NCBI GenBank assembly: GCA_903893675.1
Contig: CAITNA010000172.1
Location: 1 to 22,350, forward strand
Length of the DNA: 22,350 nt
Reading direction: 5' to 3'
Source of the DNA: an uncultured Micrococcales bacterium
Lineage (GTDB): Bacteria; Actinomycetota; Actinomycetes; Actinomycetales; Microbacteriaceae
Below, in pieces: positions 1 through 7,090 of this stretch; position 1 is the first letter of the stretch; each line of letters starts with the position of its first letter. A program made the position numbers and the translations under genes. The notes under the pieces were generated by a model that saw nothing but the letters and a program-made list of their open reading frames with translations, did not search any database and had not been told where the DNA came from.

Positions 1-1465
1 CATCAAGTCAGCAAACATCATGATCACCGAAACCGATCAGGTGAAGGTGATGGACTTCGGCATCGCACGTGCGGTTTCAGACTCATCGGCAACTTTGCCG
101 AACACCGTCGGCATCATGGGCACCGCGCAGTACTTCTCGCCAGAGCAGGCAAAGGGCGAGACCGTGGATGCACGAACCGACCTTTACTCGACCGGCGTGC
201 TGCTCTACGAAATGCTCGCAGGTCGCCCGCCGTTCACCGGTGACACCGCAGTTTCGGTTGCATACCAACACGTGAGCGAAGCTGTAATTCCACCTTCGAA
301 GTACAACGAATACATCACCCCAGAGCTCGACCAGGTTGTGCTGCACGCGCTTGCCAAGGCACGCGACGACCGCTTCCAGTCGGCAGAGGATTTCCGCGAC
401 CACTTGATCGCAGCCGCCAACGGCTCACCAATAACCCTCGCAGCCACTGGCTCAACCCAGGAGACCCCGGTCGCAAAGAGCGAAGAAGCTGCCGACGAGC
501 AGATTGACGAGACCAAGGATGCAACCGATGCGCTGTTCGATCAGCTGCTCAACGGTGCAGACACCGCCGCAACCACCGTGCTTCCTGAGCACAAGGTTGA
601 GAAGCGCGAAGTCTTCGAGACCCAGGTAATTCCTGAGGTTCAGCTCGAGGGCGACGACCTGCCAGACACAGACCCGTTCGCCAAGCTAGGCGTTGAGGCC
701 AAGTATTCAGAAGAGACCAGCGCCATTACTAAGGTCGGTCGCCCACGTGCCGGCCTGCTCTGGGGCTTCGGCTCTGCCGCCGCAGTTGTGGTTGTCGGCC
801 TGATTGCCTGGGCACTGACCGCAGGTTCGTTCAACATCAACATCACTCCAGGCCAAGGCGGCATCGCCGTGCCAGACGTGGTGAACCAAACTTTTGAGAA
901 CGCATACTCGACAATCACCGGCGACAAGCTGCTGGTTATCAAGACCTTCCAGGCGAGCGACACCATTCCTGCAGACACCGTGATCAGCACCGATCCTGCT
1001 GCAGGCACCAAGGTTCCTGAGAACACCAGCATCACCGTTTATGTTTCATCGGGAGCGCAGGCGGTTAACGTTCCAAGCCTGCTCGGCATGACAGAGGCCG
1101 ATGCAACCACGGCACTCACCGCGTTGAAGTTGAACCTCGGAACAATCACGCAGAGCCAGTCGGCAACTTATCCGGCTGGTCAGGTCATCTCAAGCGACCC
1201 TGCTGCAAATTCGCAGATCACTCCTGGCACCACCGTGAATCTTGTAATTTCCGATGGCAAGGTCATGGTGCCTGACGTGCGCAATCTTTCGATCAACGAT
1301 GCGAAGGCTCAGCTGACTGCACCAGATGTGCAACTCAGTGTTTCGATTACCACCAAGACGACCTGCACCGGAACGCAGGGCACCGTGGTTTTGGATCAGT
1401 CGATTCTGCCGGGATTGGCACCGCAGAAGAGTGCGGTCATCTTGTATGTGGGTTGCAACAACTAG
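1..1465 (+). CDS. pknB: PASTA-domain Ser/Thr protein kinase, 3' part (PknB type), 5' truncated by window edge
   Basis: Membrane Hanks-type Ser/Thr kinase thought to sense peptidoglycan fragments and phosphorylate cell-wall and division proteins. The reading frame is open from base 2, inside the catalytic loop (IKSANIM, matching the usual IKPAN), so the N-lobe and HRD lie outside the window. Visible parts are the DFG motif (53-61), an activation segment ending in SPEQA, the rest of the C-lobe to about base 420, an acidic juxtamembrane linker, one membrane helix (about 749-826) and three PASTA repeats (about 860-1057, 1058-1258 and 1259-1462). M. tuberculosis PknB has four PASTA repeats. The last repeat carries two cysteines (codons 1364-1366 and 1454-1456) that could form an extracellular disulfide. 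The trpG/pabA-crgA-rhomboid-ppiA neighbours are those of actinobacterial pknB, which supports the symbol. Its TAG stop overlaps the stop of the convergent trpG gene. The ATG at 20 is internal. Confidence 0.95.
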   Translation, partial: IKSANIMITETDQVKVMDFGIARAVSDSSATLPNTVGIMGTAQYFSPEQAKGETVDARTDLYSTGVLLYEMLAGRPPFTGDTAVSVAYQHVSEAVIPPSKYNEYITPELDQVVLHALAKARDDRFQSAEDFRDHLIAAANGSPITLAATGSTQETPVAKSEEAADEQIDETKDATDALFDQLLNGADTAATTVLPEHKVEKREVFETQVIPEVQLEGDDLPDTDPFAKLGVEAKYSEETSAITKVGRPRAGLLWGFGSAAAVVVVGLIAWALTAGSFNINITPGQGGIAVPDVVNQTFENAYSTITGDKLLVIKTFQASDTIPADTVISTDPAAGTKVPENTSITVYVSSGAQAVNVPSLLGMTEADATTALTALKLNLGTITQSQSATYPAGQVISSDPAANSQITPGTTVNLVISDGKVMVPDVRNLSINDAKAQLTAPDVQLSVSITTKTTCTGTQGTVVLDQSILPGLAPQKSAVILYVGCNN

Positions 1466-2097
1466 AACTTGACGATTGGGCTGAGCGACTTCGCGCGCTC
1501 TGCTGCACCAGCAAGACCAATGCCCTCGAGCCAGTTGCCAATCATCTGATAGCCACCCTCGGTGAGCACGCTCTCGGGGTGAAACTGAACGCCATAAATC
1601 GGCTTGCTGCTGTGCTGCAGCCCCATGATGATTCCGCCCTCGGTGCGCGCGGTGACAACCAAATCGCCAGGCACTGTCGAGTCAACAACGGCGAGTGAGT
1701 GGTAGCGGGTTGCGGTGAACGGCTGTGGCACATCCTTGAAAAGAAGTGAGCCGTCGTGGTGAACCTGTGACGTCTTGCCGTGCATTAGCTCTTCGGCCCC
1801 GCGCACGGTCGCGCCCATCGCCTCGGCTATCGCCTGGTGGCCAAGGCACACGCCGAGAATCGGCTGCCCGGTCTGAATTGCCCACTTCACCACTGGGATG
1901 CTCAAACCGGCCTCTGCCGGATTGCCCGGGCCTGGGCTGATCAAAACTGCATCAAACTGGGCCAGAAGAGCCGGAAGTTCTGCCTCGGAAACGACGTCGT
2001 TACGCAGCACCTGAGTCTGCGCCCCGAGCTGCTGAAGGTAGCCGTTCAGGGTGTAGACAAAGCTGTCGTAGTTGTCGAGCACGAGGATGTTTGTCAT
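1462..2097 (-). CDS. trpG/pabA: Glutamine amidotransferase, anthranilate / aminodeoxychorismate synthase component II
   Basis: Class I glutamine amidotransferase of 211 aa that releases ammonia from glutamine for the chorismate-using partner (TrpE or PabB) in tryptophan or folate synthesis; cytosolic. The N-terminus has the typical VLDNYDSF. The oxyanion loop PGPGNP is at residues 55-60, the nucleophile Cys84 lies in GVCLGH, and the catalytic His173/Glu175 lie in GVQFHPE. The frame stays open to 2139, but the family start and a -10 box 7 nt upstream (TAGGCT) favour ATG 2097. No partner TrpE/PabB is in the window, and a gene at this locus next to pknB is often amphibolic, so trpG and pabA cannot be told apart. 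It is divergent from crgA (31 bp apart) and convergent with pknB, sharing the CTAG at the stops. Confidence 0.93.
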   Translation of the reverse strand: MTNILVLDNYDSFVYTLNGYLQQLGAQTQVLRNDVVSEAELPALLAQFDAVLISPGPGNPAEAGLSIPVVKWAIQTGQPILGVCLGHQAIAEAMGATVRGAEELMHGKTSQVHHDGSLLFKDVPQPFTATRYHSLAVVDSTVPGDLVVTARTEGGIIMGLQHSSKPIYGVQFHPESVLTEGGYQMIGNWLEGIGLAGAAERAKSLSPIVKF

Positions 2098-2104
2098 TGA
2101 AACA

Positions 2105-2110
2105 AGCCTA
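2105..2110 (-). promoter_or_regulatory. -10 box of leaderless trpG/pabA promoter
   Basis: On the minus strand TAGGCT ends 7 nt before the ATG at 2097, so transcription would start at or next to the start codon. No Shine-Dalgarno sequence is visible. The spacing equals that of several other first genes in this window. Assignment is by pattern only. Confidence 0.5.
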
Positions 2111-2115
2111 ACTTG

Positions 2116-2121
2116 TAGAAT
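2116..2121 (+). promoter_or_regulatory. -10 box of leaderless crgA promoter
   Basis: TAGAAT ends 7 nt before the ATG at 2129, and a possible -35 TTGTCA lies at 2091-2096 (19-bp spacer). If used, the transcript begins at the second ATG (2129), which would exclude the ATG at 2123 as the start. The box lies 5 bp from the opposing trpG -10 box. Confidence 0.55.
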
Positions 2122-2128
2122 TATGGCT

Positions 2129-2380
2129 ATGTCTGACAAGAAGAAGTCAAAGCCAGCCGCCGAAAATCACTCGAGCGAGAACGCCCCGAACCCGGTTTGG
2201 TTCAAGCCGGTTATGTTCGGCTTCATGATCCTGGGCTTCCTCTGGATCCTCGTCTACTACATCACCGAAGCGCAGTACCCACTTGGTGCAGCAACCCCAA
2301 TCAATCTCAGCAACTGGAACATCCTCATCGGATTCGCAATTGCAATGGTTGGTTTCGTGATGACCACTCGCTGGAAGTAA
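2129..2380 (+). CDS. crgA: Cell division protein CrgA
   Basis: Small integral membrane protein of 83 aa. CrgA is an actinobacterial divisome component that in mycobacteria interacts with FtsZ, FtsQ, FtsI and CwsA and helps place the septal peptidoglycan machinery. The sequence has a Lys-rich cytosolic N-tail (MSDKKKSKPA), the conserved NPVWFKPVM entry to helix 1, two membrane helices joined by a short loop (around AQYPLGAATPINLSNWN), and the family's TTRWK end. Length is near the usual 80-95 aa. ATG 2123 would add two residues; 2129 is preferred because of the -10 hexamer 7 nt upstream and the lack of a Shine-Dalgarno. It sits close to pknB, as in other actinobacteria. Confidence 0.93.
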   Translation: MSDKKKSKPAAENHSSENAPNPVWFKPVMFGFMILGFLWILVYYITEAQYPLGAATPINLSNWNILIGFAIAMVGFVMTTRWK

Positions 2381-2398
2381 CCAGCCAAAACTCTTTTT

Positions 2399-3220
2399 CT
2401 AGTTCACGAAAATTGTCGTGAATTGGCCTGCGCGCACAATCGCCGCGACCACAAGCAAAACCGTAACCCCAACAAGAGCGAGCACCTGCAAGCTCTGCTG
2501 CTGGGGTTTTCTGGTTTGCGCATAAATCCAAGCCACGATGCCGCCACCGACGAGACCGCCGATGTGGCCCTCCCAAGAAATGCCTGAAGTGAAGAAGCCG
2601 AAGACGAGGTTGAAAGCGATCAGGCCGAGCATCTGACCGGATGGCTGACCCAGAGTGCGCAGGAACACCGCGTATGCGCCCATGAGCCCAAAAATTGCAC
2701 CGGATGCGCCGACCGTCTGACCGGTTGCTGAGCCGAGCCACATCACGCCGACGCCGCCGGCAAGCAGCGAGATCATGTAGAGCGCGAGATAGCGCGCACG
2801 CCCGAGCAACGGTTCAACCGCCTGACCGAAGATGAAAAGTGAATACATGTTCACCGCTAGGTGCAGCGGCGAGTTCCAGTCGTGCGCGAAACCAGAGGTT
2901 ACGAGAGTCCAGGGTGCGTTCGGCACGTTGGCAGGCATCAGCACGATCTGACTCATGTAGCCGACCCACCAGGATGCGCTCTTGGCGAAGTATTCGGGAA
3001 CCCATACCAGCACGTTGATTGCGATCAGCAGAGTCGTGATCGAAGTTGAACCGCGACTGGCGCGAACTCGCTGTTGGGTCACCTGGCGCTGAGTGCCGCC
3101 AGCGCACTCGGGGCAAAGAAAGCCAACCGATGCTTCGACCTGACACTGTGGGCAAATTAATCGCTCACAACGCTGGCACCTTACGGCTGCCTCGCGATCT
3201 GGGTGTCGGTAACAAACCAT
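2399..3220 (-). CDS. Rhomboid family intramembrane serine protease with N-terminal zinc-binding domain
   Basis: Membrane protein of 273 aa predicted to cleave transmembrane substrates within the bilayer. Residues 1-40 form a Cys/His cluster (Cys3, His6, Cys15, Cys18, Cys23, Cys26, Cys36, Cys39) resembling a B-box-type zinc finger on the cytosolic side. The rhomboid domain follows from about residue 60: the H-x3-N region (LHLAVN, 119-124, with Asn124 as probable oxyanion residue), the catalytic Ser173 in GASG and the catalytic His219 in GHIGG. At least six hydrophobic helices are visible. It starts 24 nt after the ppiA stop with only a weak upstream GAG, so it is probably co-transcribed with ppiA. 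Both catalytic residues are present, so activity is plausible; substrates are unknown. Confidence 0.93.
   Translation of the reverse strand: MVCYRHPDREAAVRCQRCERLICPQCQVEASVGFLCPECAGGTQRQVTQQRVRASRGSTSITTLLIAINVLVWVPEYFAKSASWWVGYMSQIVLMPANVPNAPWTLVTSGFAHDWNSPLHLAVNMYSLFIFGQAVEPLLGRARYLALYMISLLAGGVGVMWLGSATGQTVGASGAIFGLMGAYAVFLRTLGQPSGQMLGLIAFNLVFGFFTSGISWEGHIGGLVGGGIVAWIYAQTRKPQQQSLQVLALVGVTVLLVVAAIVRAGQFTTIFVN
2403..2422. terminator. Possible hairpin between convergent crgA and rhomboid genes
   Basis: A perfect 7-bp inverted repeat (TTCACGA, 6-nt loop, TCGTGAA) covers the last codons of the rhomboid gene, 22 bp beyond the crgA stop. A CTTTTTCT run precedes it on the plus strand, and neither strand has a U-tract directly after the stem. 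It could stop transcription without a U-tract, but this is weak. Confidence 0.3.
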
Positions 3221-3244
3221 CGGCTGGCTCTCGTGCTTAGTTTT

Positions 3245-3751
3245 TTAGGCGTCGATGCTGATCGACTCGATGACAACGTCGTTGACCGGTCGGTCTGAGC
3301 CGCTGGTTGGAACGTTGCTGAGCTTGTCGACGACCTTGCGCGACTCCTCGTCGGCCACCTCACCGAATACGGTGTGCTTGCCGTGCAGGTACTGGGTTGG
3401 GGTCACGGTGATGAAGAACTGCGAACCGTTGGTGCCCATGCCGTTGCGAACGCCGGCGTTTGCCATGGCGAGCATGTATGGCTCGTTGAAGTGGCGCTCT
3501 GGGTGTGGCTCGTCATCAAAGTTGTAGCCTGGGCCGCCCATGCCGGTGCCGGTTGGGTCTCCGCCCTGAATCATGAAGCCCGAGATGATGCGGTGGAAGA
3601 TGGTGCCGTTGTAGAAAGGCTTGCCGGTCTTCTCGCCGGTTGCCAGGTCGATGAAGTTCTTTACGGTTACAGGAGCTTCGTTTCCGAAAAGGAAGAGCTT
3701 GATATCTCCGTGGTTGGTGTGAATAGTTGCGACGTTAGTGTGTGAAGTCAT
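3245..3751 (-). CDS. ppiA: Peptidyl-prolyl cis-trans isomerase, cyclophilin type
   Basis: Cytosolic cyclophilin of 168 aa catalysing proline cis-trans isomerisation during folding. No signal peptide is present. Active-site residues by comparison with cyclophilin A: Arg54 in IFHR, Phe59 and Gln62 in GFMIQGGD, and the QFF triad (111-113). The tryptophan of the cyclosporin-binding segment is Tyr121 (TQYLHGKHTVFG), as in many bacterial cyclophilins with low drug affinity. The actinobacterial PpiA at this place (near pknB/crgA) has the same length. It follows the MFS gene by 19 bp. A CACAAT hexamer 6 nt before the ATG may be a separate leaderless promoter. Confidence 0.95.
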   Translation of the reverse strand: MTSHTNVATIHTNHGDIKLFLFGNEAPVTVKNFIDLATGEKTGKPFYNGTIFHRIISGFMIQGGDPTGTGMGGPGYNFDDEPHPERHFNEPYMLAMANAGVRNGMGTNGSQFFITVTPTQYLHGKHTVFGEVADEESRKVVDKLSNVPTSGSDRPVNDVVIESISIDA

Positions 3752-3757
3752 GCCTCT

Positions 3758-3763
3758 ATTGTG
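3758..3763 (-). promoter_or_regulatory. Possible -10 box before ppiA
   Basis: Minus-strand CACAAT ends 6 nt before the ppiA ATG at 3751. It departs from TANNNT at the first base. An AGAGG lies only 1 nt from the start codon, too close to act as a Shine-Dalgarno, which favours a leaderless reading. Read-through from pyrE/MFS is equally possible. Confidence 0.35.
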
Positions 3764-3770
3764 GCATCCC

Positions 3771-5006
3771 TCAGTCGTCGAATTCGGCCGTGTTCAACTC
3801 GGGTGTGCGCTTGTTGAATGAAACCAGGATGGCCGCGGCCAGAGTCAGCAGTGCGATGGTCAGATAAACGGCGTGAAGTGGGAACGCATCCACGGCGAGG
3901 CCAACGATGACCATCGAGATCATCGGGCCACCCGACCAGATCGTGCCCTCGAGGCTGAAGACACGGCCGCGTTCGTTTGCAGGCACCTTGCGCTGAATCA
4001 CGGTGTTGAGCAGTGGCGCGAGCGGACCCCACGCGAAACCGAGAATCAACCCGAGCGCCAGCATCACCAGTGTCGGCGGCAAGAACGACATGATCAAAAC
4101 CGGGATGGCCACGCCGAGCAATCCGATGCGCAGCAGCGAACTGAATTGGAACCACTTCGCGAACTTCTCGAAGAACAGCGATGACACCGAGGTGGCAGCC
4201 GCCATCACAGTAAGCAGCAGACCGAGACCGTTCGGGTCGTGCAGCGTGTTGAAGTAACGCGGTAGCACGACCATCTCAATTGGAATGTAAATCACGGCGA
4301 GCATGATGAACGACATGAACGCAATCAGCACTGCTGGAGTTTTGAAAAGTGTGCGGAAACCCTGAGTTGCGTAATAGAGGAACGAGCGCGACTCGCTTTT
4401 ATCGACAGGTTCGTGCTTTTCGACAACGCGAATCAACCAGGCGGCAAGACCGCAGAGTGCCTCGAGTGCACCGACCACCCAAAACACCTGCGGGCCAGAC
4501 ATGAAAGTTAGGCAGAACGCAGCGACCGCAGGGCCAGTTGCAAAACCGGCAGCGGCAATCGATTCGTGAATCGAGTTGGTGCGCTCAAGTGTGATGCCTG
4601 CGCGATCTGCAACATCTGGCACCAGCGACTTGCGCGCAGAGGCAATTCCAAAGCCGACGATCGAACGCGCGGTGCCGATTGCAATCAGCGCGAACAAGTT
4701 GATCGGCGCAAAGCTGGCAAGCAGCGGCACCGAGAGCGAAACCAACGCGGTGATCCACTGCGCGGCATAGGCATAGCGTCTGCGACCGAACTTGTCGATG
4801 ATCGAGCCGGTGATTGGCGACATGATCAAACCTGGGATGGACGTGATGGTGACGAGCAATCCGGCGCTTGCCGACGAACCTGTGACCGATAGGGCCATCC
4901 AAGGCATCAGCAAGAAAGTCATGCTGAACGCGAAGAACCCCGAGAAGTTTGACGCCTCAAGCAGAACTAGCGGAGTGAGAGATTTTTTAGCGGAGGCCAA
5001 GGTCAT
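3771..5006 (-). CDS. Major facilitator superfamily transporter
   Basis: Integral membrane transporter of 411 aa with about 12 hydrophobic segments; substrate unknown. The loop 2-3 signature of MFS proteins is seen as GSIIDKFGRRR (residues 67-77). The overall pattern resembles MFS drug or siderophore exporters of the EntS/MFS_3 type, but nothing fixes the substrate. The frame stays open to 5090; ATG 5006 is chosen because the polypeptide before it is the out-of-frame shadow of pyrE, and hydrophobic helix 1 begins shortly after this Met. This start overlaps the last 20 bp of pyrE, and no clear Shine-Dalgarno is present, so translation may be coupled to pyrE. It is followed closely by ppiA. Confidence 0.85.
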   Translation of the reverse strand: MTLASAKKSLTPLVLLEASNFSGFFAFSMTFLLMPWMALSVTGSSASAGLLVTITSIPGLIMSPITGSIIDKFGRRRYAYAAQWITALVSLSVPLLASFAPINLFALIAIGTARSIVGFGIASARKSLVPDVADRAGITLERTNSIHESIAAAGFATGPAVAAFCLTFMSGPQVFWVVGALEALCGLAAWLIRVVEKHEPVDKSESRSFLYYATQGFRTLFKTPAVLIAFMSFIMLAVIYIPIEMVVLPRYFNTLHDPNGLGLLLTVMAAATSVSSLFFEKFAKWFQFSSLLRIGLLGVAIPVLIMSFLPPTLVMLALGLILGFAWGPLAPLLNTVIQRKVPANERGRVFSLEGTIWSGGPMISMVIVGLAVDAFPLHAVYLTIALLTLAAAILVSFNKRTPELNTAEFDD

Positions 5007-5538
5007 CCAAGCTGATCGCCGAGAGGTAGCGATAGCCGGCGTCCTCGATGACCTTTTGCGCGCCGGTGTCGCGGTCGACCACGGTGGCAACGGCCACGAT
5101 GATTGCGCCGGCTTCTTCTAGCGCCTTTGCCGCGGTCAGCGGTGAGCCACCGGTGGTCGAGGTGTCTTCGACCACGATGACGCGACGACCCTTGACCTCG
5201 GGGCCTTCGACCTGGCGGCCCATGCCGTGAGCCTTTGCGGCCTTGCGAACTACGAACGCGTCGATGGCTCGGCCGCGAGCTGCGGCCTGGTGCATGATTG
5301 CGGTGGCAACGGGGTCTGCGCCCATGGTCAGACCACCGGCAGCCTCGAAGTCGTTAATGCCAGCCGCGTCGAGCATGTCGAGCATGACCTGACCGATCAG
5401 CGGGGCTGCCTCGTGGTGCAGCGTGGCACGACGAAGGTCAACGTAGTAGTCGGCCTCAATGCCGCTTGAGAGTGTGACGCGGCCGTGGACCACTGCGAGT
5501 TGTTTGACGAGTTGGACCAGGCGTGCGTGATTAGACAT
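4987..5538 (-). CDS. pyrE: Orotate phosphoribosyltransferase
   Basis: Pyrimidine biosynthesis enzyme of 183 aa joining orotate and PRPP to give OMP; cytosolic dimer in the family. The PRPP-binding motif VIVVEDTSTTGGS is at residues 120-132, the flexible catalytic loop with RKAAKAHGMG at 98-107, and the substrate region TLSSGIEADYYVDLRR at 22-37. Length is normal. The ATG has a TAAACT hexamer 6 nt upstream and no Shine-Dalgarno. It is divergent from xth with 32 bp between start codons and is the first gene of a run with the overlapping MFS gene. No other pyr genes are in the window, so it sits apart from the main pyrimidine operon. Confidence 0.95.
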   Translation of the reverse strand: MSNHARLVQLVKQLAVVHGRVTLSSGIEADYYVDLRRATLHHEAAPLIGQVMLDMLDAAGINDFEAAGGLTMGADPVATAIMHQAAARGRAIDAFVVRKAAKAHGMGRQVEGPEVKGRRVIVVEDTSTTGGSPLTAAKALEEAGAIIVAVATVVDRDTGAQKVIEDAGYRYLSAISLDDLGLR

Positions 5539-5544
5539 GGCTTT

Positions 5545-5550
5545 AGTTTA
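5545..5550 (-). promoter_or_regulatory. -10 box of leaderless pyrE promoter
   Basis: Minus-strand TAAACT ends exactly 6 nt before the pyrE ATG (5538). It forms the left half of an imperfect palindrome covering the whole pyrE-xth spacer. No good -35 element is seen at the normal distance. Confidence 0.6.
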
Positions 5551-5558
5551 TTCGCCGA

Positions 5559-5564
5559 TAAATT
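5559..5564 (+). promoter_or_regulatory. -10 box of leaderless xth promoter
   Basis: TAAATT ends exactly 6 nt before the xth ATG (5571), a mirror image of the pyrE -10 box across the 32-bp spacer. No Shine-Dalgarno is present before the ATG. Confidence 0.6.
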
Positions 5565-5570
5565 TGAGCC

Positions 5571-6353
5571 ATGCGCATAGCCACCTGGAACGTCAACTCA
5601 ATTCGAACTCGAGTTGGCCGAGTCACCGACTGGCTGCAGCGAGCCGACATCGATGTGCTCGCAATGCAAGAGATAAAGTGCAAGCCCGAGCAGTTTCCGC
5701 GCGAGGCCTTTGAGGCGATCGGCTATGAACTTGTAGTTCACGGCCTCAACCAGTGGAATGGCGTTGCCTTTGCATCACGCATCCCAGCTGAAGAAATCGA
5801 GATCGGCTTCAGCGGCCAGCCAGAGTTTGGCAAAGAGCCGCACCAGGAGGCGCGAGCCATCGGTGCGACCTTCGACGGAGTGCGCGTCTGGAGCCTCTAT
5901 GTGCCGCACGGTCGTTCGCTCGAAGACCCGCACTACGCATACAAACTCGAGTGGCTCGACCGCCTGGCCGGCAACGTTGCCGAGTGGCAAGAGCACATGC
6001 CAGATCAGCCGCTAGCCCTGGTCGGCGATTTCAACATCGCGCCTTTCGACACGGATGTCTGGGACCTCGCGGAATTCGAAGGTGGCACTCACGTGAGCGC
6101 ATCCGAGCGCCAAGCGTTCGAAGCCTTCGAGCAACTTGGGCTAAGCGATGTCGTGCGCCCGCTGGTGCCGCAGGGCTACACCTACTGGGACTACCAGCAG
6201 CTGCGCTTTCCGAAAAACGAGGGCATGCGCATCGACTTCGTGCTTGGCAACGAGCCATTCGCAGAGCACGTGACCGGCGCCTCGATCGAGCGGGATGAGC
6301 GCAAGGGCGAAGGCCCGAGTGACCACGTACCGGTCGTCGTCACCCTCGATTAG
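5571..6353 (+). CDS. xth: Exodeoxyribonuclease III / AP endonuclease
   Basis: Mg-dependent exonuclease/phosphatase-fold enzyme of 260 aa that cuts DNA at abasic sites and trims 3' ends in base-excision repair. Motifs in order: WNVNSIRTR (Asn7), the metal ligand Glu34 in QEIKC, YVPHGR, GDFNIAP carrying the catalytic Asp/Asn pair, the RIDFVLGN segment and the terminal SDHVPVV with the catalytic Asp-His. Length and motif set match the XthA branch. ATG 5571 starts directly at the conserved MRIATWNVNSIR. It is convergent with an AlkD-like glycosylase gene whose stop codon overlaps its own (TTAG, 6350-6353); both proteins act in base-excision repair. Confidence 0.95.
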   Translation: MRIATWNVNSIRTRVGRVTDWLQRADIDVLAMQEIKCKPEQFPREAFEAIGYELVVHGLNQWNGVAFASRIPAEEIEIGFSGQPEFGKEPHQEARAIGATFDGVRVWSLYVPHGRSLEDPHYAYKLEWLDRLAGNVAEWQEHMPDQPLALVGDFNIAPFDTDVWDLAEFEGGTHVSASERQAFEAFEQLGLSDVVRPLVPQGYTYWDYQQLRFPKNEGMRIDFVLGNEPFAEHVTGASIERDERKGEGPSDHVPVVVTLD

Positions 6354-7087
6354 TTGTAATTCTTCGCCGCCAGCCAGCGCCGGCGCTCGGCCTCGGGCCG
6401 CTTCTCGATGGCATAGCGCAGTGCGGTTCTAGGCATCGTGGCGGCGTGCTCGCCCAGAAAGGCCTGAAGGGCCGCCACATCGCGGTTGCCCACCTCGCGC
6501 AGCACCCAGCCAACGGCCTTGTTCATCAGGTCGTGTTTGTCGTCGACCAGTCGCTCACAAAGCTCAAGGCTTTCGGCGAAAGACCCGGCTCGGATGTACG
6601 CGAAGGTCAAAATGACCGCCGCCCGTCGCTGCCAAAGATTTTGTGATTTGGCCAGCTTGCGAAGCAACACCAGCCCAGACTTCTTGCCGACGAGCTGAGC
6701 ACCCATTCGAGGCGCAGAGACATCGACGAGATCCCAGTTATTGATGTAGCCGCGATTGAGCCAGTCGAGCCAGGTTGCAAAATGTGATTCGCGGAGCGCA
6801 GCATCCTTGGATTTTTCAAACTGCGTGGTGAGAATGAAAAGTGCACACAAACGCTCTTCGTGCCATTTCGATTTTGCAAGTTTTTGTAATTCGCCAACCT
6901 GCAGAGTTTGAAACTCTTTTGCCACGATGCGAGTTTGCCCAACAGTCACACCAAGGAATCTGTCACCATCACCATAGCCGCCCTTTTCAGTTTTGAAGTA
7001 GCGTGCCTGATCGAATGATTTCGCCGGAGAAGCAAAAGCCGCCAGCGCTTTTGAAATGCTGGCGGCTGTTGCTGCTTGTTTAACCAA
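6350..7087 (-). CDS. DNA alkylation repair protein, AlkD-like HEAT-repeat family
   Basis: Protein of 245 aa matching the AlkC/AlkD-type DNA alkylation repair family, whose characterised members release positively charged alkylpurines (3-methyladenine, 7-methylguanine) using a HEAT-like helical scaffold. Recognisable segments are the YFKTEKGGYG entry, WHEERLCALFIL, the INNWDLVDVSAP loop in the middle, LMNKAVGWVLREVG and the C-terminal MPRTALRYAIEKRP. The start is inferred as TTG at 7085-7087 (no ATG occurs in the first half, and the frame closes at the channel gene); a GGA lies upstream inside the preceding gene's end. Only 3 bp separate it from the channel gene, so it is probably translated from that mRNA. 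The stop overlaps that of convergent xth. Confidence 0.85.
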   Translation of the reverse strand: MVKQAATAASISKALAAFASPAKSFDQARYFKTEKGGYGDGDRFLGVTVGQTRIVAKEFQTLQVGELQKLAKSKWHEERLCALFILTTQFEKSKDAALRESHFATWLDWLNRGYINNWDLVDVSAPRMGAQLVGKKSGLVLLRKLAKSQNLWQRRAAVILTFAYIRAGSFAESLELCERLVDDKHDLMNKAVGWVLREVGNRDVAALQAFLGEHAATMPRTALRYAIEKRPEAERRRWLAAKNYN

Positions 7088-7090
7088 GGA

